A DNA stretch of 14,233 nt from Actinomycetota bacterium (GCA_016927635.1 JAFGMJ010000026.1:1-14233); one strand, 5' to 3'; positions 6,966-14,146 are shown, counted from the first letter of the stretch. Numbers and translations: made by a program. The notes: a model not told the origin generated them from the letters alone.

Positions 6966-7763
6966 TCAGGCATTGAGCCTGTAACCGACTGCCCATATAG
7001 TCTCAATAAGACTGCCGTTTACATCAAGTATTTTTTTACGCAGCTCTTTTACATGCACGTCTATTGTTCTTGACTGGCCCACAAAGTCATAACCCCATAT
7101 ATTTTCAAGCAGGGTCTCTCTGCTTATGACAATATTTTTATTTTCAACAAAATAAAGAAGCATGTTAAACTCCTTATTTGTGAGCCTTACCTCTGAGCCG
7201 TTTACATAAACCTTGCGGGCTTCAGGATTGATTTCAAGCAGGATAATTTTTGCATCATTTTTTTCCCTGTGCTTTTTAAGTTTACCTACCACCACATTTT
7301 TAAGGCTTACAGCCTGTTTAAAGCTCACAGTGATCATACTGGAGTCCTGTTTAATTCCGTAGGGCTGCTTTTTTTTATATGGTTCTTGAATATAGGTTCG
7401 CCTTGTTATGGCTTTTATTCTTGCGACAAGCTCCCCGGGGTTAAATGGTTTTGTTATGTAGTCATCCGCGCCTGCCTCAAAACCGGTTATTTTATCAATA
7501 TCTTCACTTTTGGCAGTCAGCATTATAACAGGCAGCGTAAATAATTCCCTTATTTTTTTACAGACATCTATCCCGCTTATATCAGGCAGCATAAGGTCCA
7601 GAACGACAAGGCTGTATTTATTTAAGTTTTCAGAAAGCATTGAGATTGCGGTCCTGCCATTTCCTGCAGTTTCAACCGAATAGCCCTCTTTCTGAAGGAA
7701 ATCTTTTATAAGCTTTCTTATTTCTTTATCGTCGTCAACTACGAGTATGTTTTCTTTAGACAT
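6966..7763 (-). CDS. OmpR/PhoB-family response regulator
   Basis: DNA-binding response regulator, 265 residues from the ATG at 7763. Receiver domain 1-122 with acidic pocket D10-D12, phospho-acceptor D56 in VVLDLMLPD, T83 in MLTAK and K105 in ITKPF. C-terminal winged helix (about 173-265) with LTNKEFNMLLYF, RETLLENIWGYDF, RTIDVHVKELRKKI and IWAVGYRL. The linker (about 123-172) is some 50 residues and lysine-rich, against the usual 10-20, which explains the length compared with the common 225-235. The frame is open upstream to 7889, but those 42 extra residues match nothing in the family. The start at 7763 has no SD; TACAAT lies exactly 6 nt before it, so the mRNA may be leaderless. The sensor kinase follows after 59 nt. 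Target genes are unknown. Confidence 0.94.
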   Translation of the reverse strand: MSKENILVVDDDKEIRKLIKDFLQKEGYSVETAGNGRTAISMLSENLNKYSLVVLDLMLPDISGIDVCKKIRELFTLPVIMLTAKSEDIDKITGFEAGADDYITKPFNPGELVARIKAITRRTYIQEPYKKKQPYGIKQDSSMITVSFKQAVSLKNVVVGKLKKHREKNDAKIILLEINPEARKVYVNGSEVRLTNKEFNMLLYFVENKNIVISRETLLENIWGYDFVGQSRTIDVHVKELRKKILDVNGSLIETIWAVGYRLNA

Positions 7764-7769
7764 GCAGTT

Positions 7770-7775
7770 ATTGTA
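7770..7775 (-). promoter_or_regulatory. -10-like hexamer at leaderless spacing before the response regulator
   Basis: TACAAT on the minus strand (5/6 to TATAAT), then 6 nt, then the ATG at 7763. This is the spacing seen in leaderless genes, where transcription starts at the A of ATG. No good -35 is seen at 16-18 nt. A second possibility further upstream is TTGACG (7897-7902), 16 nt, TATTTG (7875-7880), which is weaker in its -10. Confidence 0.35.
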
Positions 7776-7824
7776 CCAGTTATTTTTCAATAAAAAAATT
7801 GTCATGAATTCAATTTCAGGCATT

Positions 7825-7893
7825 AACATGTAAAATATATTTATTGTATATTTACTTTTTGATATTATTAAAAACAAATATAAAAACATGTAA
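7825..7893. repeat. Direct repeat AACATGTAA x2, 60 bp apart
   Basis: AACATGTAA occurs at 7825-7833 and again at 7885-7893 in the 179-nt divergent region between the response regulator and the DUF4380 gene. OmpR-type regulators bind direct repeats, usually about 11 bp apart; 60 bp is about six helical turns. Possibly a regulator site, possibly chance in AT-rich DNA. Confidence 0.25.
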
Positions 7894-7942
7894 TTACGTC
7901 AATTAATAAATTATTTATTGTTTGTAAAGAGGGGATTTATAG

Positions 7943-8860
7943 ATGTTTGAAGAAAATTATGAATATGGCGGATGGAAAAACTGTGTTAAGCTTTCAAACG
8001 ATACAATAGATCTTGTGGCTACCACAGACGTAGGGCCCAGGATAATCAGGCTTGGTTTTAAAAACTGCCCTAATTTATTCGGTGAGATTGAAGAAGATGC
8101 AGGCAAAACCGGGGGAGATGTATGGCGACTTTATGGGGGCACAAGACTGTGGCATGCCCCGGAGGCGAAACCAAGGACCTATTATCCCGACAACAGCCCT
8201 GTAGGACATGAATGGGACGGTAAGGCTTTAAAACTTGTCCAGGACGTGGAAAAAAGCACAGGCCTGCGCAAGGAGATAGTTATAACACCATCAGTTACAA
8301 TGAATAACAAATTTGATGTAGATTACAGCATATACAATATGAACATGTGGCCTGTTAAATACTCTGTTTGGGCACTATCGGTTCTTAAAAAAAACGGCAA
8401 TATTATAATGCCCCAGGAACCTTATCAGAGCCATGGCGAGAACCTGCTTCCGGTAAGGCCTGTTGTACTGTGGGCTTATACTGACATGAGCGATGCGCGC
8501 TGGAAATGGGGCAGAAAATTTATACAATTAACGCAGGACCCGGCAAAGGAAAGCCCCCAGAAAATAGGATTGTTAAATAAATCAGGATGGGCAGCTTATT
8601 ACTGGAAAGGTTATTTACTTATAAAAATTTTTAAATATCAAAGCGGTTCAAAATATCCTGATTACAACTCAAACATGGAAGTATATACTGACAGCAACAT
8701 ACTGGAGCTTGAAACGCTGGGTCCGCTGATGGAAATCGAGCCTGGCTGTTTTGCCGGGCACAGCGAATCCTGGTTTTTGTTTGAGACAGTGCTTGAAGGC
8801 GATGAAGACAAAATGGAAAACAAACTTAAACCGCTGCTTGAAAATATATTTATTGTTTAA
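7943..8860 (+). CDS. DUF4380-like protein, galactose-mutarotase-type fold
   Basis: A 305-residue soluble protein resembling DUF4380, a family in the galactose mutarotase/aldose-1-epimerase-like carbohydrate-binding superfamily. Visible landmarks are an N-terminal YGGWKNCVKLSNDTIDLVATTDVGPRII (8-35), GGTRLWHAPE (65-74) followed by YYPDNSPV, and a strand-rich C-terminal half with ETLGPLMEIEPG and HSESWFL, where mutarotase-type proteins place their ligand-facing strands. No signal peptide is seen, so it is expected in the cytoplasm. The SD GAGGGG (7929-7934) is 8 nt before the ATG. It converges on a DeoR-type repressor, a class that usually responds to sugar phosphates. An epimerase or sugar-binding role is plausible; activity and substrate are unknown. 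Fold-level call fairly sure, function not. Confidence 0.75.
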   Translation: MFEENYEYGGWKNCVKLSNDTIDLVATTDVGPRIIRLGFKNCPNLFGEIEEDAGKTGGDVWRLYGGTRLWHAPEAKPRTYYPDNSPVGHEWDGKALKLVQDVEKSTGLRKEIVITPSVTMNNKFDVDYSIYNMNMWPVKYSVWALSVLKKNGNIIMPQEPYQSHGENLLPVRPVVLWAYTDMSDARWKWGRKFIQLTQDPAKESPQKIGLLNKSGWAAYYWKGYLLIKIFKYQSGSKYPDYNSNMEVYTDSNILELETLGPLMEIEPGCFAGHSESWFLFETVLEGDEDKMENKLKPLLENIFIV

Positions 8861-8877
8861 GGTTTCAGCCTTTAAAC
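8855..8877. terminator. Hairpin spanning both convergent stop codons
   Basis: GTTTAAGG (8855-8862), loop TTTCAG, CCTTTAAAC (8869-8877): a near-perfect inverted repeat that includes the TAA of the DUF4380 gene and the TAA of deoR. Its symmetry suits a bidirectional terminator, but no clear T-run follows on either strand. Confidence 0.4.
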
Positions 8878-9636
8878 TGTTATTACTTCTATTTCAAGTT
8901 CTTTAAGCTTTTCAATAAACTCGATGTCTGCGTCAATATCTGTGATTAAGGTATCTACGGCTTTTAGCGGCGCAACATAATTCATCGAGACATGTGATAT
9001 TTTTGAACTGTCGCACAGCGCAATGATTTTTTTTGCGCTGTTTATTATATGTTTCTTTGTCTGGGCTTCAATAGGGTCGACTGCTGTAATGCCTTTATAT
9101 ATATCAATGCCGCTTATTCCAATAAATGCTTTATCTGAAAAAGTGCTCCTGAATGTTGAATCAGCTACAGGCCCAATAAGGGCATGAGTGACCGCATTTA
9201 ATATACCCCCGCTTAAGATTATCTTATAATCAAAATTGTCATTGCCAAGAACTCCAGCTATGTCACAGCTGTTTGTTATTACTGTAAGATTTTTTTTGCC
9301 GGTAATATTGAGGGCTGTCTGGTAACCTGTTGTTCCGGCTTCGATAAGAATTACGTCATTGTCTTCAATCAGAGACGCTGCGGCAAGGCCTATTCTTTTT
9401 TTCTCCTCGATAAACTTGTCTTTCTGTACGTCAAATTTCATCTCAAATCCGACAGAAAACTTATTTATCGCTCCGCCATGTGTCCTTTTTATCAGGCCTT
9501 TTTCTGCAAGCCTGTCAAGGTCGCGCCTGATTGTGATTTCGGACAGGTTCAATGTCCTGGCCAGGTCTATAGCTTTTATGCTGCCTGTCTTGCTTATAAG
9601 ATTAAGTATATACTGGCGTCTTTCTTCACCTAACAT
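8872..9636 (-). CDS. DeoR/GlpR-family transcriptional regulator
   Basis: Repressor of the DeoR/GlpR type, 254 residues, typical length. N-terminal helix-turn-helix (about 6-57) with the family signature AIDLARTLNLSEITIRRDLDRLAEKGLIKRTHGGA. C-terminal DeoRC sensor domain (about 78-235) with EEKKRIGLAA, LIEAGTTGYQTA (usually DxGTT; here E99-A-G-T-T), LTVITNS, LSGG and KAFIGISGID. These domains bind phosphorylated sugars or related metabolites. The ATG at 9636 gives the canonical MLxEERxxYIL beginning but has no SD; TATAAT lies 9 nt upstream. It starts only 22 nt after the gdh stop on the same strand, so read-through from glnB-gdh is possible, and it converges on the DUF4380 gene. Which of these it controls cannot be told. 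Confidence 0.93.
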   Translation of the reverse strand: MLGEERRQYILNLISKTGSIKAIDLARTLNLSEITIRRDLDRLAEKGLIKRTHGGAINKFSVGFEMKFDVQKDKFIEEKKRIGLAAASLIEDNDVILIEAGTTGYQTALNITGKKNLTVITNSCDIAGVLGNDNFDYKIILSGGILNAVTHALIGPVADSTFRSTFSDKAFIGISGIDIYKGITAVDPIEAQTKKHIINSAKKIIALCDSSKISHVSMNYVAPLKAVDTLITDIDADIEFIEKLKELEIEVITV

Positions 9637-9645
9637 TTTAAATCA

Positions 9646-9651
9646 ATTATA
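9646..9651 (-). promoter_or_regulatory. -10-like TATAAT just before deoR
   Basis: A perfect TATAAT on the minus strand ends 9 nt before the deoR ATG, inside the 22-nt gap after gdh. This would give an almost leaderless deoR transcript, in line with the absent SD. The -35 region falls in the gdh 3' end and matches poorly. Confidence 0.3.
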
Positions 9652-9658
9652 TATTTTT

Positions 9659-10912
9659 TTAAGGATATATGCCCCTGAGGCCTGTGGCTTCTGCAACCCT
9701 TGAAACTGCAAGCATGGAAGCAGCCTGCCTCATATCCACTTTATTTTCAAGCGAGAACTTGTATGTCTCATAAAAGGCCTTTTCCATAATATCCCTTAGC
9801 TTTAAGTTGACCTCACGCTTTGTCCAGAAATATGAAAGGTTTCCCTGCACCCATTCAAAATAGGAAACAGTGACTCCTCCCGCATTTGCAAGAACATCCG
9901 GTATTACAAATATTTTATTTTCTTTTAGTATGGCATCAGCATCGGGTGTGGTGGGGGCGTTTGCGCCCTCAGCGACTATTCTTGCTTTTATTGAAGCTGC
10001 ATTGGCCTCTGTTATCTGGTTTTCAAGAGCTGCAGGAAGAAGTATGTCGCATTTAAGGCTGAATATATCTTCACGGTTTAGTATTTCTGCTTCTTTGTAT
10101 CCTGCAAGTGTTTTTTCTTTTTTTAAATGGGCGTCTATGTCAAACGGGTCAAGACCTCCTTTATTATAAAGGCATCCGGAGACATCGCTTATTGCAATTA
10201 TTTTAAAGCCGAGATCATGGAGTATCTTTGCAGCATTGCCACCGACATTTCCAAAACCCTGCACGGCAACATCCATATCCGTTGAGTCAATGCCCATAAC
10301 TTTAAGCGTTGAAAGTATGCAGTATACGCAGCCCCTGCTTGTTGCGTCCTCTCTTCCTTGGCTTCCTCCAAGCGATATGGGCTTTCCTGTCACTACACCG
10401 GGAACTGCATGCCCTTTGTCCATGGAATATGTGTCAAGTATCCATGCCATGACCTGGGCATTTGTGCCCACATCGGGAGCGGGTATGTCTTTTTCAGGCC
10501 CTATCATGTCAATTATTTCAAAGGTGTAGCGCCTTGTAATGTGCTCAAGCTCATTTGCTGACAGCTTTGTGGGGTCTGCTACAACTCCGCCTTTGGCCCC
10601 TCCAAAGGGCAGGCCAACAAGGCTGCATTTCCATGTCATAAGCATTGCAAGCGCTTTTATCTCGTCAAGGGTTACATCCGGGTGGTAGCGCACTCCTCCT
10701 TTGGCAGGGCCCCTGTTAGTATTGTGATGTACGCGGTAGCCCTTAAATATTTCAATTGTGCCTGCATCTGTTTTTATGGGAACAGATACTTCTGTTGTCT
10801 TTCTGGGCTGCCGCAGATATTTTTGCATGCCCGGCTTAATTGAAAGCGCATCCATTGTAGCGTCAAGGCGCTCAAGTGTCATTTCCCATACGTTTTTTTT
10901 CTCTTTGGGCAA
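9659..10912 (-). CDS. gdhA: Glutamate dehydrogenase (Glu/Leu/Phe/Val dehydrogenase family)
   Basis: Interconverts glutamate and 2-oxoglutarate plus ammonium with NAD(P). At 417 residues it has the normal length of hexameric bacterial and archaeal enzymes. Dimerisation/catalytic part: HHNTNRGPAKGGVRYHP (62-78), MTWKCSL (92-98), GLPFGGAKGGV with catalytic K107, and PAPDVGT with D147. Rossmann part: QGFGNVGG (218-225) followed by an acidic residue in ISDVSG (D243), compatible with NAD preference. VAEGANAPTTPDA (313-325) and IPDVLANAGGVTVSYFEWVQ (337-356) are also present. The TTG start at 10912 has a strong AAGGAGG SD 5 nt upstream; the next ATG is codon 11. It lies 48 nt downstream of the PII gene, clearly in one operon. 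Glutamate specificity rests on overall similarity to Gdh rather than Leu-DH. The direction in vivo is unknown. Confidence 0.95.
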   Translation of the reverse strand: MPKEKKNVWEMTLERLDATMDALSIKPGMQKYLRQPRKTTEVSVPIKTDAGTIEIFKGYRVHHNTNRGPAKGGVRYHPDVTLDEIKALAMLMTWKCSLVGLPFGGAKGGVVADPTKLSANELEHITRRYTFEIIDMIGPEKDIPAPDVGTNAQVMAWILDTYSMDKGHAVPGVVTGKPISLGGSQGREDATSRGCVYCILSTLKVMGIDSTDMDVAVQGFGNVGGNAAKILHDLGFKIIAISDVSGCLYNKGGLDPFDIDAHLKKEKTLAGYKEAEILNREDIFSLKCDILLPAALENQITEANAASIKARIVAEGANAPTTPDADAILKENKIFVIPDVLANAGGVTVSYFEWVQGNLSYFWTKREVNLKLRDIMEKAFYETYKFSLENKVDMRQAASMLAVSRVAEATGLRGIYP

Positions 10913-10917
10913 TTTTG

Positions 10918-10924
10918 CCTCCTT
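10918..10924 (-). promoter_or_regulatory. Strong SD fixing the TTG start of gdh
   Basis: AAGGAGG on the minus strand, 5 nt before TTG at 10912. It is too far from the ATG at codon 11 to serve that codon, so the TTG start is well supported. Confidence 0.8.
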
Positions 10925-10960
10925 CTAAGAAAATAATTGGATGACTTTGTATACTGGAAG

Positions 10961-11302
10961 TTAAGTGATAGCTGAAATTCCTGATTCCTTGGTCCTTATT
11001 CTTACTGCATCCTCTACAGGAAGTACAAATATCTTGCCTGAGCCGAATTTTCCTGTGGCTGCAAGCTTTACTATCTGCTTTGTTACCATTTCCAGTATTT
11101 CTTCGTCAACGACTATTTCAAGTTTTATTTTGGGAAGGAATTTGACATTCTTGTTTGGTTTTTCACCCTCAGAATATCCGCGCTGGCGGCCAAAACCCTG
11201 TACCTCCGATATTGATATGCCTTCGACTCCCGCATCTATTAATGCGTCTTTTACAGCGTCAAGCTTAAAAGGCTGGATAAAGCACTCTATTTTCTTTAGC
11301 AA
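10961..11302 (-). CDS. glnB: PII nitrogen-regulatory protein, atypical T-loop
   Basis: Trimeric signal protein that binds ATP/ADP and 2-oxoglutarate and controls targets through its T-loop. 113 residues. MLKKIECFIQPFKLDAVKDAL (start), EVQGFGRQRGY (33-43), FLPKIKLEIVV (55-65), TGKFGSGKIFVLPVEDAVRIRT (83-104) with the ATP-binding K90, R101 and R103 are all in place. The T-loop (41-54) reads RGYSEGEKPNKNVK: one residue shorter than E. coli GlnB, without the uridylylated Tyr51 and without the cyanobacterial Ser49. Control by GlnD-type uridylylation is therefore unlikely, and nucleotide/2-oxoglutarate binding may be the only input. The start is TTG at 11302 behind an AGGAAGGGAG SD. It is directly upstream of gdh (48-nt gap), with no amtB or glnA in the window, which points to Gdh, or its expression, as a possible target. 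Confidence 0.95.
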   Translation of the reverse strand: MLKKIECFIQPFKLDAVKDALIDAGVEGISISEVQGFGRQRGYSEGEKPNKNVKFLPKIKLEIVVDEEILEMVTKQIVKLAATGKFGSGKIFVLPVEDAVRIRTKESGISAIT

Positions 11303-11310
11303 TTTTTGGG

Positions 11311-11319
11311 CTCCCTTCC
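11311..11319 (-). promoter_or_regulatory. SD fixing the TTG start of glnB
   Basis: GGAAGGGAG on the minus strand, 8 nt before TTG at 11302. The resulting N-terminus, MLKKIECFI, matches the PII start MKKIxAII. Confidence 0.75.
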
Positions 11320-11366
11320 TGGATTTTTAATTTCTGTATGAAATATATTACACATGGTAATTAAAA

Positions 11367-11413
11367 ATTATAGTACAATAAAGTAAAATAAATTACGCTT
11401 CCAAAAATTATAG
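11367..11413 (-). promoter_or_regulatory. Candidate -10 elements upstream of glnB-gdh
   Basis: Two TATAAT hexamers occur on the minus strand, at 11367-11372 and 11407-11412, inside an 11-bp direct repeat (plus strand AAAAATTATAG at 11363-11373 and 11403-11413) exactly 40 bp apart. Neither has a good -35. Both lie upstream of the glnB SD, so one or both may drive the operon. The remaining gap to the Gfo/Idh/MocA gene is AT-rich, with AAAAATTTTA twice (11424-11433, 11437-11446). Confidence 0.35.
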
Positions 11414-11462
11414 ATTAACATTTAAAAATTTTAAACAAAAATTTTATACCCTGTAATGTAAT

Positions 11463-12608
11463 TTATAATGGCAGGTCGACCCATTTTTCTTTCAGAGCTG
11501 AAATACCTGCAGCTTCAATCACTTCCTGTACCCTGTATCCTGACATAATGTCGGCCTGGGGTTTTTTCCCGTATAAAATATTTTCTATAAAATCATAAGC
11601 ATTGCCTGCATGATATCTTAGCCACCCTATGGAAAATTTTGGACCGGGAAATGCTGCAGCCGGTTCAGGATATCTCTGCACGGTTTCAATTGCTTTAAAC
11701 CCACGCATGCCTCCAATAGGCGCTTCAGGATCACGTGTATCGTATACCTGCAAAAAATTTGGCTGCATGCTGTTAAATCCAACTGCTCCTTTTTCTCCAT
11801 GTATTTCAATCCTTACCTCATCATTTGCCCCTGTCGCAACTTTAGTTGCTTCAAGTGTGCCGATTGCCCCGTTTTCAAGTTCAAAAAGAAGAAGGGCCAG
11901 ATCATCAACATCTACCACGCATGTTTTTCTGGAGTCAGCAGCATCAGGTCTTTCTTTAATAAATGTCTCAAGCCTTGAAAAGACTCTTTTAAAATCACCC
12001 AGCAAAAACCTGACCAGGTCTATAACATGTGAGGCCAAATCATAAAGGGAACCGCCCCCGCAGTATTTTTTCTGTATTTTCCAGTAGGAGGGCCTTTTTG
12101 GGTCTGAATTTCCTGCATGAAGGTAAACGGTCCGAACGCTGTAGACCCTTCCAAGCAATCCTTCTTCTATTAACTGTTTTGCCCTCATTATTGCAGGTGA
12201 GTAGCGGTATTCAAAGCACATCTGGACGACAGATTTGGGCGCATTGTTTGCCGCTTCCAATATTTCTTTTGCCTCGTTTATATCCATTGCAAGAGGTTTT
12301 TCAATATTTACATGTTTTCCCGCCTGTATGGCATTTATTATTATATCCTTATGAATATGGTTTGGAGTGCAGACTTCTATTATATCTATATCCGGGTCTT
12401 TTATAAGATCCATATAATCATCTGTAGCGTATTCGAAGCCGGCCTGGTCCATTGCTGCATTGGCATCTGATAACGGATAGGAGCAGACTCCCGACATTTT
12501 TAATTTTAATGGTAAAGGTTTGTAAAAAAACGGCAGGTTAAGATATGAGATCGTGTGCACACGGCCTATAAAACCATACCCCACCATGCCTACGGCAAGA
12601 TTATCCAT
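11463..12608 (-). CDS. Gfo/Idh/MocA-family oxidoreductase
   Basis: NAD(P)-dependent dehydrogenase of the Gfo/Idh/MocA family, which usually oxidises a hydroxyl of a sugar, inositol or amino-sugar derivative. 381 residues, typical. N-terminal Rossmann fold with VGYGFIG (9-15); VCTPNHIH (79-86); EKP (103-105) with the catalytic K104; then the alpha/beta substrate domain with GGGSLYDLASHVIDLVRFLLG, containing the expected D190 and H194 of the active-site triad. SD GGAAGGA (12614-12620) is 5 nt before the ATG. It lies 76 nt downstream of the class III aminotransferase on the same strand with no terminator seen, so the two are likely one transcript. A paired dehydrogenase and aminotransferase could convert a hydroxyl to an amine through a ketone, or the reverse; the substrate cannot be deduced. 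Confidence 0.93.
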   Translation of the reverse strand: MDNLAVGMVGYGFIGRVHTISYLNLPFFYKPLPLKLKMSGVCSYPLSDANAAMDQAGFEYATDDYMDLIKDPDIDIIEVCTPNHIHKDIIINAIQAGKHVNIEKPLAMDINEAKEILEAANNAPKSVVQMCFEYRYSPAIMRAKQLIEEGLLGRVYSVRTVYLHAGNSDPKRPSYWKIQKKYCGGGSLYDLASHVIDLVRFLLGDFKRVFSRLETFIKERPDAADSRKTCVVDVDDLALLLFELENGAIGTLEATKVATGANDEVRIEIHGEKGAVGFNSMQPNFLQVYDTRDPEAPIGGMRGFKAIETVQRYPEPAAAFPGPKFSIGWLRYHAGNAYDFIENILYGKKPQADIMSGYRVQEVIEAAGISALKEKWVDLPL

Positions 12609-12684
12609 ATTTTTCCTTCCTTTTAATAAAAAACATATTTACTGATTAATAAATACATAGACATCGGTAACACTGGTTAAAGAG

Positions 12685-14043
12685 TTAATATCCGAATTCT
12701 TTTTCAACTATTGTTATGGACTCGTCTATTATCTCAAGAGCTTTTTCAGCAATTTCTTCTTCCATTATAAGCGGGGGAGACATCCTGAGATTATTATTTG
12801 CCGGGATCCATGCAAGCCCCTTGGAAAAAGCTACCTGGTAAACTCTTTTGCCCGCTTCAAAGAAAGGCTCGCGCGTGTCTGTATCTTTTACAAGCTCAAT
12901 TCCAAGCAGGCATCCTTTACCCCTCACTTCACCAATGATTTTATGGTCTTCCTGCATTTTGTGCAGTTTCTTCATAATATAAGCTCCAAGGCTTGCGGAT
13001 CTTTCAACTATATTTTCTTCCTCTATTACCTCGAGAGAGGCAAGCCCGGCTGCCGCCGCCATAGGGTTTCCTCCATAGCTGGTTGAGGCTGATATTTTTT
13101 CAAGCACTTCTGTCATTTCTTCTCTAATTGCAAATGCAGTAGTGGGAAATCCGTTTGCCAGACCTTTACCCATTACTATTATATCGGGAATAACACCATA
13201 GTTATCAACACACCACATTTTGCCTGTTCTTGCACAGCATGTGAGCACCTCATCGACTATAAGAAGAATGCCAAGCCTGTCACACAACTGTCTTATTGCA
13301 GGAAGATAATCGTCAGGGTAAACAATTGAGCCGCCCCAGCCCTGTATAGGCTCCATAAGTATTGCCGCCACGTTATCAGTACCTTCCATTTGTATCTGTT
13401 TTTCAAGTGCTTTAACGCAGAAAAGCCCGCATTCAGGATATTTTTTATCAAAAGCGCAATGATAACAGTGCCCATTTGGCGCAAGGTGCATACCTGTAGC
13501 CCTTGGGCCGGTAGTGGAGTCTGCAACCTGGGTAACTGATACTGCGCTCATAGTCTTTCCGTGGAAGTCTCCATAGAATGAAAAGAACTCATATTTTCCC
13601 GTAATGCCCCTGGCTGCCCTCATTGCCGCCTCTACAGATTCGCATCCCGCACAGTACATTTGAATGCCATTGAGATTAGCAGGAGTCACTGATGCAAGTT
13701 TTTCCAGAAATAATGCCTTTATTTCTGTTGTGAAATCATGACAGTTCATAAGCTGGGCAGTATATTTCTGTAAATATTCAACGACTTTTGGATGGCAGTG
13801 CCCCAAATTTGTTACATAAATACCTGAAGAAAAATCTATATATTTGTTGCCATCTGCATCCGTAAGAGTGACGCCATGGCCGCTTTCAAAGGCAACGGGA
13901 AATAACTTTACCTGTGAAGAATACCCTTTCATATACTTCTCAGCTCTTTTGTGAAGTTCTTTTGACCTGGGACCTGGAGCAGGCACCTTCATATCGGGAA
14001 CAGACAACGGGTCTATTTTTGCCCAGTTTTTGTCATAATGCAT
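12685..14043 (-). CDS. Class III PLP-dependent aminotransferase
   Basis: Fold-type I, class III aminotransferase (4-aminobutyrate/acetylornithine-like group), cytoplasmic, 452 residues. Visible: DADGNKYIDFSSGIYVTNLGHCHP (62-85); YCAGCESVEAAMRAAR (130-145), where most relatives have an SGSEA-type phosphate-binding turn; YGDFHGKT (157-164); MEPIQGWGG (230-238); LIVDEV with D264, which contacts the PLP ring; the PLP lysine K293 in VMGKGLANGFP; and TSYGGNPMAAAAGLASLEVI (about 324-343). A cysteine-rich insert (C193, C196, C205, C209) occurs in a subset of the family, and the protein is cysteine-rich overall. The ATG at 14043 has an AAGGAGG SD (14051-14057) with 7-nt spacing. It is first in the likely operon with the Gfo/Idh/MocA gene, behind a good promoter. 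The amino donor and acceptor are unknown. Confidence 0.94.
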   Translation of the reverse strand: MHYDKNWAKIDPLSVPDMKVPAPGPRSKELHKRAEKYMKGYSSQVKLFPVAFESGHGVTLTDADGNKYIDFSSGIYVTNLGHCHPKVVEYLQKYTAQLMNCHDFTTEIKALFLEKLASVTPANLNGIQMYCAGCESVEAAMRAARGITGKYEFFSFYGDFHGKTMSAVSVTQVADSTTGPRATGMHLAPNGHCYHCAFDKKYPECGLFCVKALEKQIQMEGTDNVAAILMEPIQGWGGSIVYPDDYLPAIRQLCDRLGILLIVDEVLTCCARTGKMWCVDNYGVIPDIIVMGKGLANGFPTTAFAIREEMTEVLEKISASTSYGGNPMAAAAGLASLEVIEEENIVERSASLGAYIMKKLHKMQEDHKIIGEVRGKGCLLGIELVKDTDTREPFFEAGKRVYQVAFSKGLAWIPANNNLRMSPPLIMEEEIAEKALEIIDESITIVEKEFGY

Positions 14044-14146
14044 TTAATTTCCTCCTTGATTTGTCTTTTTAATGATGATTATTTTTATTAAGCCAAAAAA
14101 CAGAATTTATTAATTTACTTAAAATAAACAATAAAGTACATATATA

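Noticed and set aside
6907..6996. N-terminal extension of the histidine kinase from ATG 6996
   Set aside because: It overlaps the conserved IWAVGYRLNA end of the response regulator in another frame, and the added 30 residues are not kinase-like. The start at 6906 puts TM1 near the N-terminus. The lack of an SD at 6906 leaves some doubt.
7764..7889. Extension of the response regulator to ATG 7889
   Set aside because: The 42 added residues match nothing in receiver proteins; the family start MSKENILVVDDD fits 7763.
9359..10561. Plus-strand frames opposite deoR and gdh (9359-9703, 9870-10169, 10236-10529, 10358-10561)
   Set aside because: Shadow frames of well-recognised genes, without supporting motifs or SDs.
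11424..11446. AAAAATTTTA repeated twice upstream of glnB
   Set aside because: Low-complexity AT sequence; too simple to call an operator or a terminator.
10965..12406. Plus-strand frames opposite glnB and the Gfo-type gene (10965-11330, 11629-12045, 12029-12406)
   Set aside because: Antisense shadows; the minus-strand proteins have complete catalytic or binding motifs.
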